The notes under the pieces are model-generated. The model saw nothing but the letters and a program-made list of their open reading frames with translations, did no database searches and was not told where the DNA came from. A program made the translations under genes and the position numbers. A stretch of 64,000 bases of DNA from Salinibius halmophilus (lineage in GTDB: Bacteria > Pseudomonadota > Gammaproteobacteria > Pseudomonadales > Natronospirillaceae): assembly GCF_003577475.1 (NCBI RefSeq), contig NZ_QPEP01000007.1, positions 164,860-228,859 of the forward strand, read 5' to 3'. Within the stretch, counting starts at the first letter, position 1, and every line of letters begins with the position of its first letter. Shown piece after piece: positions 1 through 8,907 of this stretch.

Positions 1-1971
1 GAATTTTATCCCAACAAAATTGATAATAAAGCCTACGAAAAACATCGTAGCGCTTTCTTTGCCCATGTTTCTGGTGCACAAGTCAAAGCAGTCATAGAAG
101 GCAAGTGGCTAACAAAGTCTCGTGCTCTTCTCATTGAACCTGTTGATTCTCTAGCAGACCCTATGCTTGCTGGCACTATTGGTCGCAAGCAAGAGCTGAA
201 AGGTGCCGTGCAGAGGCTTGCTAGCTTTTGCCCAGGACAGATTACGCAAATCAGTCGACTCGACTTAATAAGTTTGATGCCGAGTAAGCTTGCCGCATGT
301 AAACCGAGTAAAAATACCGCTATTGTTGAAGCTCGCCAGCTATTGTCTGCTTATTGTTCGCCGAACCGCACTTTACTCGATGAGCTTTGTTTCTATAAGC
401 ATGTGGATGGAAAACTCACATTAGATGAGTTTTGCTGGGTGACTTGTTCGCCGTTGATTGCTAATCAGATTTTTCGCTTTCGTGACATGTTAGTGGCTCT
501 AATATCAGCGAAGCCACAAGACAGTCGTGAAGTATTGAGATTAAAACAGAAAGTACAGGGTGACGATTGGCAGCAAGCTGAAATTGATATTTTTGCCAAC
601 GCGGAGTATCGAGAGGCAACAGAATATTGGTTAGAGCAAAGTAAACAGGCTATTGCTTTTTACGAAGAAGTATACAAGAAGGCGTCGCTTTTATTACCCA
701 AATTTCAAACGGCGCAAAATGCAATTGCCAAGGTTGTTGAAAGTTACCAGTCTGGTTCAAGGTTGCAGCCAACCTTTGAGCGCCAAGATCAGTTATTGGT
801 TGAGCATTGGCTAAATGAAAAAGTGGCATGGCAGGGTGAGCTTGAGTTTGTGCCGGCAAAGCTAATGTCGGCTAGGCGAGCTGAAACAGGCGTGCTGAAG
901 CTTTTTCCTGGTGCCGTTGATACATCGGTGTCGCAAATTTCAGATACGCCTGGAGATTGGCGTAATACAGATATTACTTTTGGTGATGTCTGCATTGATG
1001 TGAAAAATGCTCGGGTTAGTTATGCATTTCATCATTGCCGAGACGAGCATAAAGTACGTTATTCAGAGTTTTGTATTCCACCAGAAAAATCCCGGCGCAG
1101 CCAACGATCAGGGGTGGTTTATGTTGGTGTGCTGTCGGAATACAAGCGTGACTTCGTAGAACTAAATAACGTGAAGCCGCGCTTACTTGGCGCGTATGAG
1201 CCCAGTTATATTGATGCAGTGCAGCAATCTATCAGCCAAGCCGGTTATGGCAATCATCTTAATTTTTACCAACGAGACAACAAGCGCGTGCCAGGATGGT
1301 TGTTTTCTTTTGAGAATATGCCGGGTTTCATCTGTGCTGATCATAGCTTGGTCGTTGATTGGTTTAAAACGATCAAACCAATAGCCAAAACAGAAAGAAG
1401 CTTTGTTAGTTTTTATCTAAGTTTATTAAGCAAACATAAGCACTCACTTACCAGTTTGTATATGGCTGTTGTAGCTTTTGTTTTGCAAAGCCCAGCAGAG
1501 TTGGTGCAACGTGCGCAGGCCTTGCATCGGCTTTTGGTAAGCGATGTGGTAGAGACTAATGAATCTGAAAAAGACGCTCGAACTTGGGCTGGGCAAGAAA
1601 AATACTATGGCAGATCTGACTCAAGGACAGTGCTTGTTACCTATGATCCTCTTGGCTTTTTAATAGGTATGCTCGATGCATTGGTTAGAGTGGGTGAGGC
1701 CATTCAAAATTTAAATTACCCGGTTACATATTTTAGGTATGAAGGGGTAGGGCTACTAATTGGGCATACCCAAGCTCGTAAGTCGATGAAGCTGTTAGCC
1801 TATTGTGGAGGTAAATCATTGGAAGTTCCCCTAGCAAACTGCGGTTATGAGCCGTTGGTGGTAGGCGAACACCAAAACTGTCCCGCCTGTGGCTATTTAA
1901 TTTGCCCTAAATGTGGCACTTGTTCACCAAGCTGTGCTGTCGGTGCTTTGCGTAGGCAGCAACTAAATTGA
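1..1971 (+). CDS. 5'-truncated protein with nuclease-like DVK motif and C-terminal zinc ribbon
   Basis: The frame is open from base 1, so the gene begins before the window; 656 residues are visible. I do not recognise the family. Around visible residues 324-335 an Asp is followed nine residues later by D-V-K in a hydrophobic strand, which resembles a PD-(D/E)XK nuclease core. The last ~45 residues are Cys-rich (CPACGY, CPKCGTC), a zinc-ribbon pattern. It converges on two tandem helicase genes, and a long hairpin separates them. Nuclease plus helicases in an accessory region suggests a restriction or other anti-phage role, but that is inference. The nuclease call itself is tentative, because only the D...DxK part is evident. 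Confidence 0.75.
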   Translation, partial: EFYPNKIDNKAYEKHRSAFFAHVSGAQVKAVIEGKWLTKSRALLIEPVDSLADPMLAGTIGRKQELKGAVQRLASFCPGQITQISRLDLISLMPSKLAACKPSKNTAIVEARQLLSAYCSPNRTLLDELCFYKHVDGKLTLDEFCWVTCSPLIANQIFRFRDMLVALISAKPQDSREVLRLKQKVQGDDWQQAEIDIFANAEYREATEYWLEQSKQAIAFYEEVYKKASLLLPKFQTAQNAIAKVVESYQSGSRLQPTFERQDQLLVEHWLNEKVAWQGELEFVPAKLMSARRAETGVLKLFPGAVDTSVSQISDTPGDWRNTDITFGDVCIDVKNARVSYAFHHCRDEHKVRYSEFCIPPEKSRRSQRSGVVYVGVLSEYKRDFVELNNVKPRLLGAYEPSYIDAVQQSISQAGYGNHLNFYQRDNKRVPGWLFSFENMPGFICADHSLVVDWFKTIKPIAKTERSFVSFYLSLLSKHKHSLTSLYMAVVAFVLQSPAELVQRAQALHRLLVSDVVETNESEKDARTWAGQEKYYGRSDSRTVLVTYDPLGFLIGMLDALVRVGEAIQNLNYPVTYFRYEGVGLLIGHTQARKSMKLLAYCGGKSLEVPLANCGYEPLVVGEHQNCPACGYLICPKCGTCSPSCAVGALRRQQLN

Positions 1972-1973
1972 AC

Positions 1974-2026
1974 CTCTGCCTGCTAGGGGCTGCGGTCAAC
2001 AAGACCATAGCCCCTGGTAGGCAGAG
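1974..2026. terminator. Long hairpin between convergent genes
   Basis: An 18-base left arm starting CTCTGCCTGC pairs with a right arm ending GGTAGGCAGAG with two mismatches. The loop has its own small GGTC/GACC stem. It fills almost the whole gap between the stop codons of the two convergent genes, so it probably ends transcription from both sides. There is no long T-run, so intrinsic termination is inferred from position and stem strength. Confidence 0.6.
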
Positions 2027-2028
2027 AT

Positions 2029-3873
2029 TTAGTCAAAAACTGATGTGCCTGTTGTACCTCTTTTCTCAACTTTTTCGTGTTCTGCAATTGCAGCGCCACG
2101 TTCAAATAGCACAACGATGCTATCGTCATCTTCTATACCAAGCTCTCGACATAAGTCTTCAACCTCGTAGGCTTCAATTGCTCGTTTATACTTTTCTTGC
2201 TGAGCCGACAAGTTATAGATGCTAAATACAACGGCAAACACTTGTTTGTCTTCAACACTTTCACCACCCCCTGGTGTGATTAGCGTCTCGTAGTCAATGA
2301 TTTCGCCCGCTTCTAGCTCAGCCAGATAGTGAAGTGTTCGAAAGCGCACTGAGCTCATGCTATGGCTGTAATCATCAAATGTGACGCCGTTTACCCACTG
2401 CGCTTTGATCCAGTTTTTATCTGCTCCGCGCAAAGAGCGATTAGCTTTAATTATGGGGCCTTCGTCGGCAAGTAAGCTTTCACGCACTATGTTGGCAGCT
2501 TTGATAAGCGTTTGATTAGTGGTGTATTGTTCAAAATCGCTTTGCTTGCTTTTTAACTTCAGTGGCAGCACTGCATAGTCACCAGTTTGGTAGCGAGTTA
2601 TGGTTTCTTTTTCTCTGATAACGGCCGGTTGCAATAGACTTGGTGTTTTTAAACCACGATCGAACCCTTGTATCTCGTACCTAGTGCAAATACCTTCAAA
2701 GGTGTCGCGGATGGCTAAGAGGCTAGGTTCGTCGTTTGCTAATTCTAGGTGGCTTAGAATCTCACTATAAGCGCTGATGGCATCAATATTGGTGTAGTGA
2801 ATGGCATTCAAATTGTTGTGATAACCGCAAGCTCGGCCAATATTTGCTTGCACCACTGCGGCGATATTGGCAATGGTACTGTCCCAGGTAGCTAGTAGGT
2901 GATTCTTTAGCTCTTGGCCAAAGTTGATGCCAGCTCGAAAGCTTGCAACGGTAATGGCAATTACCTTTTCATCAAACTCGATTGCGCTTTCGCACTCGCG
3001 TTTAAATTCTGTTAGTGACGTTAGCTCGCTTTCGTCTACACCTTTCAAGTTTTGTCCAATAATGAAAACCTGATCTTCACTAAATCCCGCGTCGATACAT
3101 ACGGCTCTGGCTTCATGAGCATTATTCGGAGGCACTCGAATTAATGCCCAACCTGGGCCGTTATAGCTGTGTAGGTGATCGAATAGCCTGCGGCGCATGA
3201 TCGAGTCGGCACAGAAATTTCGTTGGTCCGCCGCAATGCCGGTTATTTGTCGGTCGCGGTGCATTTGGCGAATGCCACGGTATTCATTACTGGCTTGGTG
3301 AAAGACAATGCTGGTATTGAAATTGTGCTTTAAAATGGAGTCTTCGCCACTTGCAAACAACGCGCTAAACGGGGTTGCAGAAACAAACACAACTCGCCCA
3401 GTGAGGTTTTCTTTTTCTAAGTAATTAAAGATATCTCGGTAGCGAATGGCCGACTTGGCGGAGCCGTAATGGCACTCGTCAATAATAATGAGCTTGGGCG
3501 GCTGGTGCTTAAAATCGCGCGCTATGGCTGAGCGAAAGTGAGTAAAGTTACTGACAACAGCATTGCGAGCAGGGAGAAGATCTACTTGTGCCTGCTCGAG
3601 CAGAGCGGTGTCGGCCATAGTCACTAAATAGAGTGTATCTTTGAGCTGGCGTTTGTCGCAAATTTGCTCATCACTTAGGTTTGTGCGCTGCAAACAGGCC
3701 AGCGCTAGTGAGATACCTGATTTACCGGATTGCATTTCTGCGGCCAACACGACTGCTCGTGAACCCTGATTTAGTTTATCGAAGGTGCGTTGAGCAGCTT
3801 CGTGTTGGTGCGAGAAAGTGTTGTTTTGTAGCGCGCTTTCCATGCGCTGCCTATGTTTTATTGCGTTATTCAT
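2029..3873 (-). CDS. SF2 DEAD/DEAH-type helicase, paralogue A
   Basis: 614 residues. Superfamily 2 helicase motifs are clear: Walker A AAEMQSGKSG near residue 47, the DECH box IIIDECHYG, motif III VSATPF and a motif VI-like QANIGRACGYH. The ~120-residue C-terminal part carries a domain shared with the next gene (KNWIKAQWVNG, then a TPGGGES segment). Its ATG overlaps the stop of the upstream helicase as ATGA, so the two are translationally coupled. The family is an ATP-driven nucleic-acid translocase; the substrate is unknown. The tandem arrangement and the neighbouring nuclease-like gene suggest a defence or restriction complex. Not recognisable as a named defence system. Confidence 0.85.
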   Translation of the reverse strand: MNNAIKHRQRMESALQNNTFSHQHEAAQRTFDKLNQGSRAVVLAAEMQSGKSGISLALACLQRTNLSDEQICDKRQLKDTLYLVTMADTALLEQAQVDLLPARNAVVSNFTHFRSAIARDFKHQPPKLIIIDECHYGSAKSAIRYRDIFNYLEKENLTGRVVFVSATPFSALFASGEDSILKHNFNTSIVFHQASNEYRGIRQMHRDRQITGIAADQRNFCADSIMRRRLFDHLHSYNGPGWALIRVPPNNAHEARAVCIDAGFSEDQVFIIGQNLKGVDESELTSLTEFKRECESAIEFDEKVIAITVASFRAGINFGQELKNHLLATWDSTIANIAAVVQANIGRACGYHNNLNAIHYTNIDAISAYSEILSHLELANDEPSLLAIRDTFEGICTRYEIQGFDRGLKTPSLLQPAVIREKETITRYQTGDYAVLPLKLKSKQSDFEQYTTNQTLIKAANIVRESLLADEGPIIKANRSLRGADKNWIKAQWVNGVTFDDYSHSMSSVRFRTLHYLAELEAGEIIDYETLITPGGGESVEDKQVFAVVFSIYNLSAQQEKYKRAIEAYEVEDLCRELGIEDDDSIVVLFERGAAIAEHEKVEKRGTTGTSVFD

Positions 3874-5882
3874 TCGTCGTCAAACGTTACATCTGGGAAG
3901 CCAGTGAACTGACTCTCGTCGTTAATGATGCTTTCGCTGTCTGGAAGCTTGTTAAGGTTAATCTTTATTTGGGTTTGCTTATTATCGAACTCACCTTGTG
4001 CGTATAGTACAACTATGGTGTCGTCGTATGGCACGTTCAATAGTTTTGCAATCTCCTGCAGATCTTCGTCGTCCATCTGTTTTTTGTCGACCTTACGGCG
4101 AGACAAATTGTAACGGCTAAAGATGGTCGCTGTGACGGTTTTATCAGCAGAGGCTTCCCCGTTACCTGGCGCAACAATGTGGTTGTACTCAACTTCCTCA
4201 CCAGCTTTCAGCTGCTCAATGAACTTCACGGTCCGGTCTTTCATTGTACCTAGGCGGCCAGCCTTCTCTGGGTTGTCGTAGCTATCACCGTTTACCCACT
4301 GCGCCTTGACCCAGTTCTTTTTGCTACCGCGCATTGCTCTGTGCCCTTTAGGGCGTGGGCCTGCATCGCGTAAATACTCTTCGCGAATTAGATGAATAGC
4401 GCGTAAAAAGTCAGAATTGCTAGTGTATTGCTCATAATCAGGTTCTGCTTCTAATAGTTGCAGAGGTAGGGCTACAAACTCACCCGTTTTGTAGGTTTCG
4501 ACGTCGCCAATTGGGCGGCGCTTTTTGTGTTTAACCGTTAAACCAACATCTAGGCCTTGAACGTTATATTCGTCACACAGTGAATCAAAGAATTCACGCA
4601 GGCCATCAAAGTCAGAAGCTCCGTGCTCGTTTGTGTTGTTCTCTAAGTAATCTAGCGATTCGGCATAGGCTTGGGTGGCAGGCAGGTTAGTAAAATGCAA
4701 GGCAGTGTCGTTGCTGTGGTAACCACAACCACGCCCAATGTTTGCCTGTACGACCGCTGCCACACTGGCAACCGTGCTATCCCAGGTCGAGATTAAAGTG
4801 TTTTTCATACCACCGAAGTTGATCCCTGCACGACAACCGGCAACAGTGATGGCGATAAACTTTTCGTCAAAACCTTCGGCATTTTCATATTCTCGCTTAA
4901 AGCGTTCTATTTCAGTTTGATCGTCTTTTGGAATGCCTTGCAGTGATTTGCCAATAATAAAAATATTATCTTCATCAACGCCTTGGCTAATGAAAAATGA
5001 CTTGGCATCCATTACTGTGCCTGCAGGTACACGTACCAGTGACCAACCATCACCTTCATGCTCATGAAACTTTTTCATAAACAAATCGCGAGCGCCCGAC
5101 GGGTTAGCGAAGTTGCGCTCTTCGTCTACCAAAGGTTTTACCATGCCGTTGTTTAGCATTTCACGCACACCAAAGTATTCGTTACTGGTGCGATGGAAAA
5201 CTAGCTTGGTACCAAACGCACGTCGTAAAATGGAATTTTTTGCGGCGTTTTCTGCTAATGCCTTGGCTTTTGCAGCAATCTTTAAATCTCCTATTGCCTC
5301 GGCACTCTCAGCAAAGTCAGATGCTTCTTCAAATGCTTGTTCGGCTGCGTATAGCGCACCAAAAGGTGTTGCAGAAATGAAGATAACTTTGCAGTCGGTG
5401 TGTTCTTCAAGGTAATCGAATACGCGGTTATAGCGAACCGCTGTGATATTCGAGCCGTAATGGCACTCGTCGATAATAATTAATTTAGGTGGCACACCCT
5501 TAAAGTTACTCTCAATGTCCCGTTCAAAACGATTAAAGTTAGTTACGACAGCATTGCGGGCATCTTTTAGGTCGTCTTCAGCTTGTTTGAGCAATGCAGT
5601 ATCGACCATGGTTAACATGTAAAGTGTGTCTTTAAGCTGAGCCTTATCTTCAATGGCGATGTCACTTAGACTAAGCCTTTGGTTGCAGGCTAGGGCTAAC
5701 GAGATGCCTGATTTACCTGCCTGCATTTCTGCCGCCAGCACAACCGCTCTTGTTTCACTGTCAAATGCTTCAAACGTTTTACGCGCAGCCTCTCGCTGAT
5801 GCTCGTGCATGCCGTTGCCATTTAGTACTTTACGAACTTTTTGGCGCATGCGGTCAGCGCGAGTGATAGATGCTTCTGTCAT
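3870..5882 (-). CDS. SF2 DEAD/DEAH-type helicase, paralogue B
   Basis: 670 residues, first gene of the pair, with a good ribosome site (AAGGAAG) before its ATG. Motifs match paralogue A almost word for word: AAEMQAGKSG at ~50-58, IIIDECHYG, ISATPF and QANIGRGCGYH. It differs by an Ala/Glu-rich insertion of roughly 35 residues just after motif III, which looks helical and may be a lever or partner-binding element. The C-terminal domain (KNWVKAQWVNG) is also shared. The pair clearly arose by tandem duplication and both keep intact ATPase motifs, which suggests they work together rather than one being a relic. Biological role unknown; defence is inferred from context. Confidence 0.85.
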   Translation of the reverse strand: MTEASITRADRMRQKVRKVLNGNGMHEHQREAARKTFEAFDSETRAVVLAAEMQAGKSGISLALACNQRLSLSDIAIEDKAQLKDTLYMLTMVDTALLKQAEDDLKDARNAVVTNFNRFERDIESNFKGVPPKLIIIDECHYGSNITAVRYNRVFDYLEEHTDCKVIFISATPFGALYAAEQAFEEASDFAESAEAIGDLKIAAKAKALAENAAKNSILRRAFGTKLVFHRTSNEYFGVREMLNNGMVKPLVDEERNFANPSGARDLFMKKFHEHEGDGWSLVRVPAGTVMDAKSFFISQGVDEDNIFIIGKSLQGIPKDDQTEIERFKREYENAEGFDEKFIAITVAGCRAGINFGGMKNTLISTWDSTVASVAAVVQANIGRGCGYHSNDTALHFTNLPATQAYAESLDYLENNTNEHGASDFDGLREFFDSLCDEYNVQGLDVGLTVKHKKRRPIGDVETYKTGEFVALPLQLLEAEPDYEQYTSNSDFLRAIHLIREEYLRDAGPRPKGHRAMRGSKKNWVKAQWVNGDSYDNPEKAGRLGTMKDRTVKFIEQLKAGEEVEYNHIVAPGNGEASADKTVTATIFSRYNLSRRKVDKKQMDDEDLQEIAKLLNVPYDDTIVVLYAQGEFDNKQTQIKINLNKLPDSESIINDESQFTGFPDVTFDDE

Positions 5883-5950
5883 CGATATCTTCCTTAAATG
5901 TATCTACACATCCTACCTAAATTTATGGCTAATCCAAACGGTGTTTCCCC

Positions 5951-6196
5951 TGGAGCGAAGACTTTAAGCTAACAGGTGAGTTAGCCGATGCCTTTGAGCA
6001 GGCCAAGCAAAAAAACGGTGATAACGATGATGGGTTTTATAAGTGAACGCCAGGCGCGCTACCAAAAGTGTTGCTCAAGAAGGAGGTTTTAAAGCCGTAT
6101 ATATTCTTTTATGATCAGCAGCTACACCTTGAACAGGTGGCAGCTGAGCTACCATCTGTTCATATTCCCTTTGGTGTTAGGAATCGAGCTTCTTGA
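5951..6196 (+). pseudogene. Decayed gene remnant, two short same-frame pieces
   Basis: One frame reads as plausible protein on both sides of a stop. The first piece is WSEDFKLTGELADAFEQAKQ and runs to a TGA at 6041-6043. The second reads LPKVLLKKEVLKPYIFFYD and continues to a TGA at 6194-6196. A GTG at 6068 could start a 42-residue peptide, but the amphipathic, gene-like composition on both sides of the stop fits the wreck of a longer gene better. The parent family is not recognised. It overlaps the 3' end of the opposite-strand small membrane protein by 20 bases. Confidence 0.35.
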
Positions 6197-6374
6197 GTGC
6201 ATTGGTATAAAGGTAAAGGGCACTGCCGATTATCAGTGTTGCCACAGTGAATGAGCTCGTTGTGGCTCTTGGCTCTGCCAGCATGTATAAAATTAGCAAC
6301 GGAAACGCTGTTCCAAGCAGTTGTGCGGCAATTTTAAGTTGGAAATTAGCGCTAGCTTGCTGTTTGGTCTTCAT
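6177..6374 (-). CDS. Small two-helix membrane protein
   Basis: 65 residues. A short basic N-terminus (MKTKQQAS) is followed by two hydrophobic segments, about residues 16-33 and 41-56, with a charged turn between (AEPRATTS), and a basic tail. A strong ribosome site (GAGGAGTG) lies just upstream of the ATG, which supports expression despite the small size. No family recognised. It sits alone between decayed DNA and a nuclease-like gene. Small two-helix proteins in such regions are sometimes toxins or membrane effectors, but nothing here proves that. Confidence 0.55.
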   Translation of the reverse strand: MKTKQQASANFQLKIAAQLLGTAFPLLILYMLAEPRATTSSFTVATLIIGSALYLYTNALKKLDS

Positions 6375-6560
6375 AGATCACTCCTCATGTAGGTGAGTAT
6401 TCAAGCTATCACTGTTTTTAAACATCCCAAGGTTTGTTCATTAATGCATTTAGTTTTGCTGTCGATAGCCCTTAGTCTGTCGCTAGCCGAGTTTTATTCC
6501 CATATTGAAAACTTGGCTAAACTACCTTGGCATACAAAATAATCAAAGGATGAAGTTGCC

Positions 6561-7139
6561 ATGGCAGAGTGGTCAGATTGGTTTAAAAAGTCGCTGCGTG
6601 AGATTGATCGTGATGGGGATGGTGACCAACTTAGTCATATTCTCGCGCTTAGCAGCGTGCGTGAACTATGGATTCAAGGTGAGCTGTATCTTCGAAGTAA
6701 TGATGTGCAAGGCTTAACTGTTAATCATGACTTTGAAACGCATAAGAGTTTCGGCGATAGTGTGAAGGTCGATTTGTTAGCAGAGCCAACTAGTGCCGCT
6801 TGGGCACCTATGTTGTGCGAAGTAAAAGTCATCACGAATGACTTTCAAGGTAAGGTTGTTGGCTATTGGCAGAAGGATATCGAGCGCTTGTATTACGCAA
6901 TTGGTAAGCAATATGAGCGATACTTTCTGGCAGTGGTAGGCAACTTTAACCGCAATACACCTGATTGGTCGCAAACACCTGATGAGCAAGACAAAACAGT
7001 TCAAAAATGTATTCAAACGCTACACGACGAGCAAAAACAACTAAAAATTAGCGCGATTGAAACCTTCAAAATCCGGCCAAGTGAGCCAGGAAAGCCGGCA
7101 TGGGTAGAAGGCATTTTGTGCCGAGTAAATTCTGCCTAA
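6561..7139 (+). CDS. Hypothetical protein, possible PD-(D/E)XK fold
   Basis: 192 residues, with AAGGATG upstream of the ATG. The middle has GDSVKVDLLAEP followed about 15 residues later by LCEVKVITNDFQGK. An Asp on one strand and E-V-K on the next is the usual signature of PD-(D/E)XK nucleases. The second half (WQKDIERLYYAIGKQYERYFLAVVG) fits the helix-strand that closes such folds. No signal peptide or membrane segment. Alternatively it is a catalytically dead member or unrelated. It stands alone on the plus strand in the accessory region, with no partner methylase visible. Confidence 0.6.
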   Translation: MAEWSDWFKKSLREIDRDGDGDQLSHILALSSVRELWIQGELYLRSNDVQGLTVNHDFETHKSFGDSVKVDLLAEPTSAAWAPMLCEVKVITNDFQGKVVGYWQKDIERLYYAIGKQYERYFLAVVGNFNRNTPDWSQTPDEQDKTVQKCIQTLHDEQKQLKISAIETFKIRPSEPGKPAWVEGILCRVNSA

Positions 7140-7208
7140 ACAAGCGAAGCCGAAAGCTTGGTGGAGTATTGAGTAACTGGGTTTAAGGCTTGGTAGTAAA
7201 AAACAAAA

Positions 7209-7751
7209 TTAAACCTCTACATAAAAACAGAACATTGGCTGTTTGCCCGTATAAACATGGGGAGCTGCTTGGCAAATGGTTTCTGGGGACTCTAAAACAT
7301 CGCATAGCTGATGAAACACAGCTTGGCTGATGTTTCCTAGTGCTTGTACTGCCACTAAGTTTTTGGTGGTTGCAAATCTAAGCGCCGCTTCCCAGTTGCT
7401 ACAAATGGTTAGGTTCAGTTGCTTGCCCGCTAATGCAGTTTGCCAGTCGGATAGATCGATACCGGTTATGCCGTGGTGAAATAATGCGTTCACCGCTAGC
7501 CATTGCTGCGCCTTGGGTTCTGAACTCGATATGCTCACACCTATGTGGTTGGTACCACCATTCACCACGATGCTGAGCTCCGCTGGAAGGCGGGGCTGTT
7601 CAATGCACCCCCATAAAATGTGAACTGGTAAGTGAGGGTGTTTGGGCTGTTCGAACACACTGTTAAGTAGCCGCGCTGCGCTCAAAGTGGATTGCGCTTT
7701 AGTTCTGTCGGCCTTGTCTGCAAATAAGTTTATCGGTGCTACGTGTAGCAT
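7209..7751 (-). CDS. Hypothetical protein, unrecognised
   Basis: 180 residues from the ATG at 7751; a TTG at 7766 would add five residues but is the weaker choice. No signal peptide or membrane segment. I do not recognise the family. The stretch GITGIDLSDWQTALAGKQLN followed by LTI is faintly like the hinge into the C-terminal domain of FtsZ/tubulin proteins (xDLSxAxGxLVNIT), but the GTP-binding glycine loop is absent, so this may be chance. Convergent with the gene to the left; divergent from the HEPN gene on the right. Confidence 0.5.
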   Translation of the reverse strand: MLHVAPINLFADKADRTKAQSTLSAARLLNSVFEQPKHPHLPVHILWGCIEQPRLPAELSIVVNGGTNHIGVSISSSEPKAQQWLAVNALFHHGITGIDLSDWQTALAGKQLNLTICSNWEAALRFATTKNLVAVQALGNISQAVFHQLCDVLESPETICQAAPHVYTGKQPMFCFYVEV

Positions 7752-7966
7752 TAGTCTAGCCAGCAAGAATTGAACCTTTAGCTTACTAGTTGCGCGCTGC
7801 AGTTCTATAAAAAGCTCAAAAAAAGCATTATATTGGCGCGTGGCTAGTCTTCCGGTAAGACATTTGATTTATATCTGTAGTTTGACTGAATGTTTTTTAT
7901 ACAGTATTAACTTCCGAACAGTATTTGGTAATCTGGTTGTATCGCTCAGCTTGCTAAGGATTTGCC

Positions 7967-8617
7967 ATGACTGCCCAGTACGCCGAATTAAAACAACAAC
8001 ACCGCGATGTGCGTGATAGCTACCCCGAAAACCTAAACCTGCGCGTGCACCGCGCGTTGAGTTGGTTGCATCGGGCTGAGTTGTGTGACGATGTAGACGG
8101 CAAGTTCGTTTTCTTATGGATTGCCTTCAATGCAGCCTATAACAACGATTACGTTGACCAGCAGGTCAGTGAGCGCTCGCAGCATGAGCAGTTTTTGTGG
8201 AAACTGGTGAAGTTAGATAAGCATAAGGTGCTCAGTAAGCTGGTTTGGCAGCAGTTCTCAATTGCTATTCGTTTATTGCTGCGTAATCGTTATGTGTTTC
8301 AAGGGTTCTGGGACCACATAAACGGCCAAATAAGCGAGGCCGAATGGCGTGAGCGTTTTAGTAAAGCCAAACAGGCGGCTAACTTGGCGCTGGCGCGCGA
8401 TAACACGGCTGATGTATTAGCAATTGTATTGAGTCGTTTATATACCCTTCGTAATCAGCTAATGCATGGTGGCGCCACCTTTAATAGCAAGGTAAACCGC
8501 CAACAAATGCAGGATGCAACTCGGTTAATGGAGCGCCTAGTGCCGGCGGTTATCCAAATTATGCTCGCAAGCCCAAACGAGCATTGGGGCGAAGCGAGTT
8601 ATCAGGTAGTAGAGTAG
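7967..8617 (+). CDS. HEPN-domain protein (putative RNase)
   Basis: 216 residues, almost entirely helical by composition. Near residues 162-167 it has RNQLMH, the R-x4-H motif that forms the catalytic site of HEPN ribonucleases, followed by GG. The N-terminal part (RALSWLHRAELCDD, then FLWIAFNAAYN) resembles the first helices of HEPN proteins found in abortive-infection and toxin systems. The family cuts RNA, often tRNA, when triggered. No MNT nucleotidyltransferase partner is visible beside it, so it may act alone or be a binding-only HEPN. Ribosome site CTAAGGA lies seven bases before the ATG. Confidence 0.65.
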   Translation: MTAQYAELKQQHRDVRDSYPENLNLRVHRALSWLHRAELCDDVDGKFVFLWIAFNAAYNNDYVDQQVSERSQHEQFLWKLVKLDKHKVLSKLVWQQFSIAIRLLLRNRYVFQGFWDHINGQISEAEWRERFSKAKQAANLALARDNTADVLAIVLSRLYTLRNQLMHGGATFNSKVNRQQMQDATRLMERLVPAVIQIMLASPNEHWGEASYQVVE

Positions 8618-8907
8618 GGCTGCTTGATGTCGTTCTTGTAGGGAACCGCTAATAACCCCTTTTTCTCATTTCTACTCGCTGAGCGCAGCCCGGTTAAAAT
8701 CGGCTCGTGTGCGAGTCCAATCAAAATGCTCATTTACTACAGTAAACTGCGCTTTCTCGCCGATTTTTGCCTCGTCGAAATTTCGCCTGCTAGGTTCTTA
8801 GATGCTCCCTGTAGCGATAGGGGTTAACGGATAAGCAGTGTTTGTTTGGCGAATCGTTGTGATAGTATGCCGAGTCAAATCGACTACCCGAAGTATGTTC
8901 ACCGTCA
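8618..8907. other. Gene-free spacer with repeat-like DNA
   Basis: 290 bases without a credible gene. The middle, near 8725-8785, has a TTTACT/AGTAAA dyad (TTTACTACAGTAAA) followed by a T-rich, CTCG-containing stretch that looks like a mobile-element relic. TAACCCC near 8653 faces GGGGTTA near 8820 as imperfect inverted ends. This could be a small non-autonomous element of ~190 bases, but the match of the ends is too poor to claim it. Confidence 0.3.

Noticed and set aside
7886..7904. CTG...CAG resembling a LexA box before the HEPN gene
   Set aside because: The spacing is 13 bases instead of 10 and the inner bases do not fit.
8640..8830. MITE with inverted ends
   Set aside because: The ends pair too poorly and no second copy is visible in the window.
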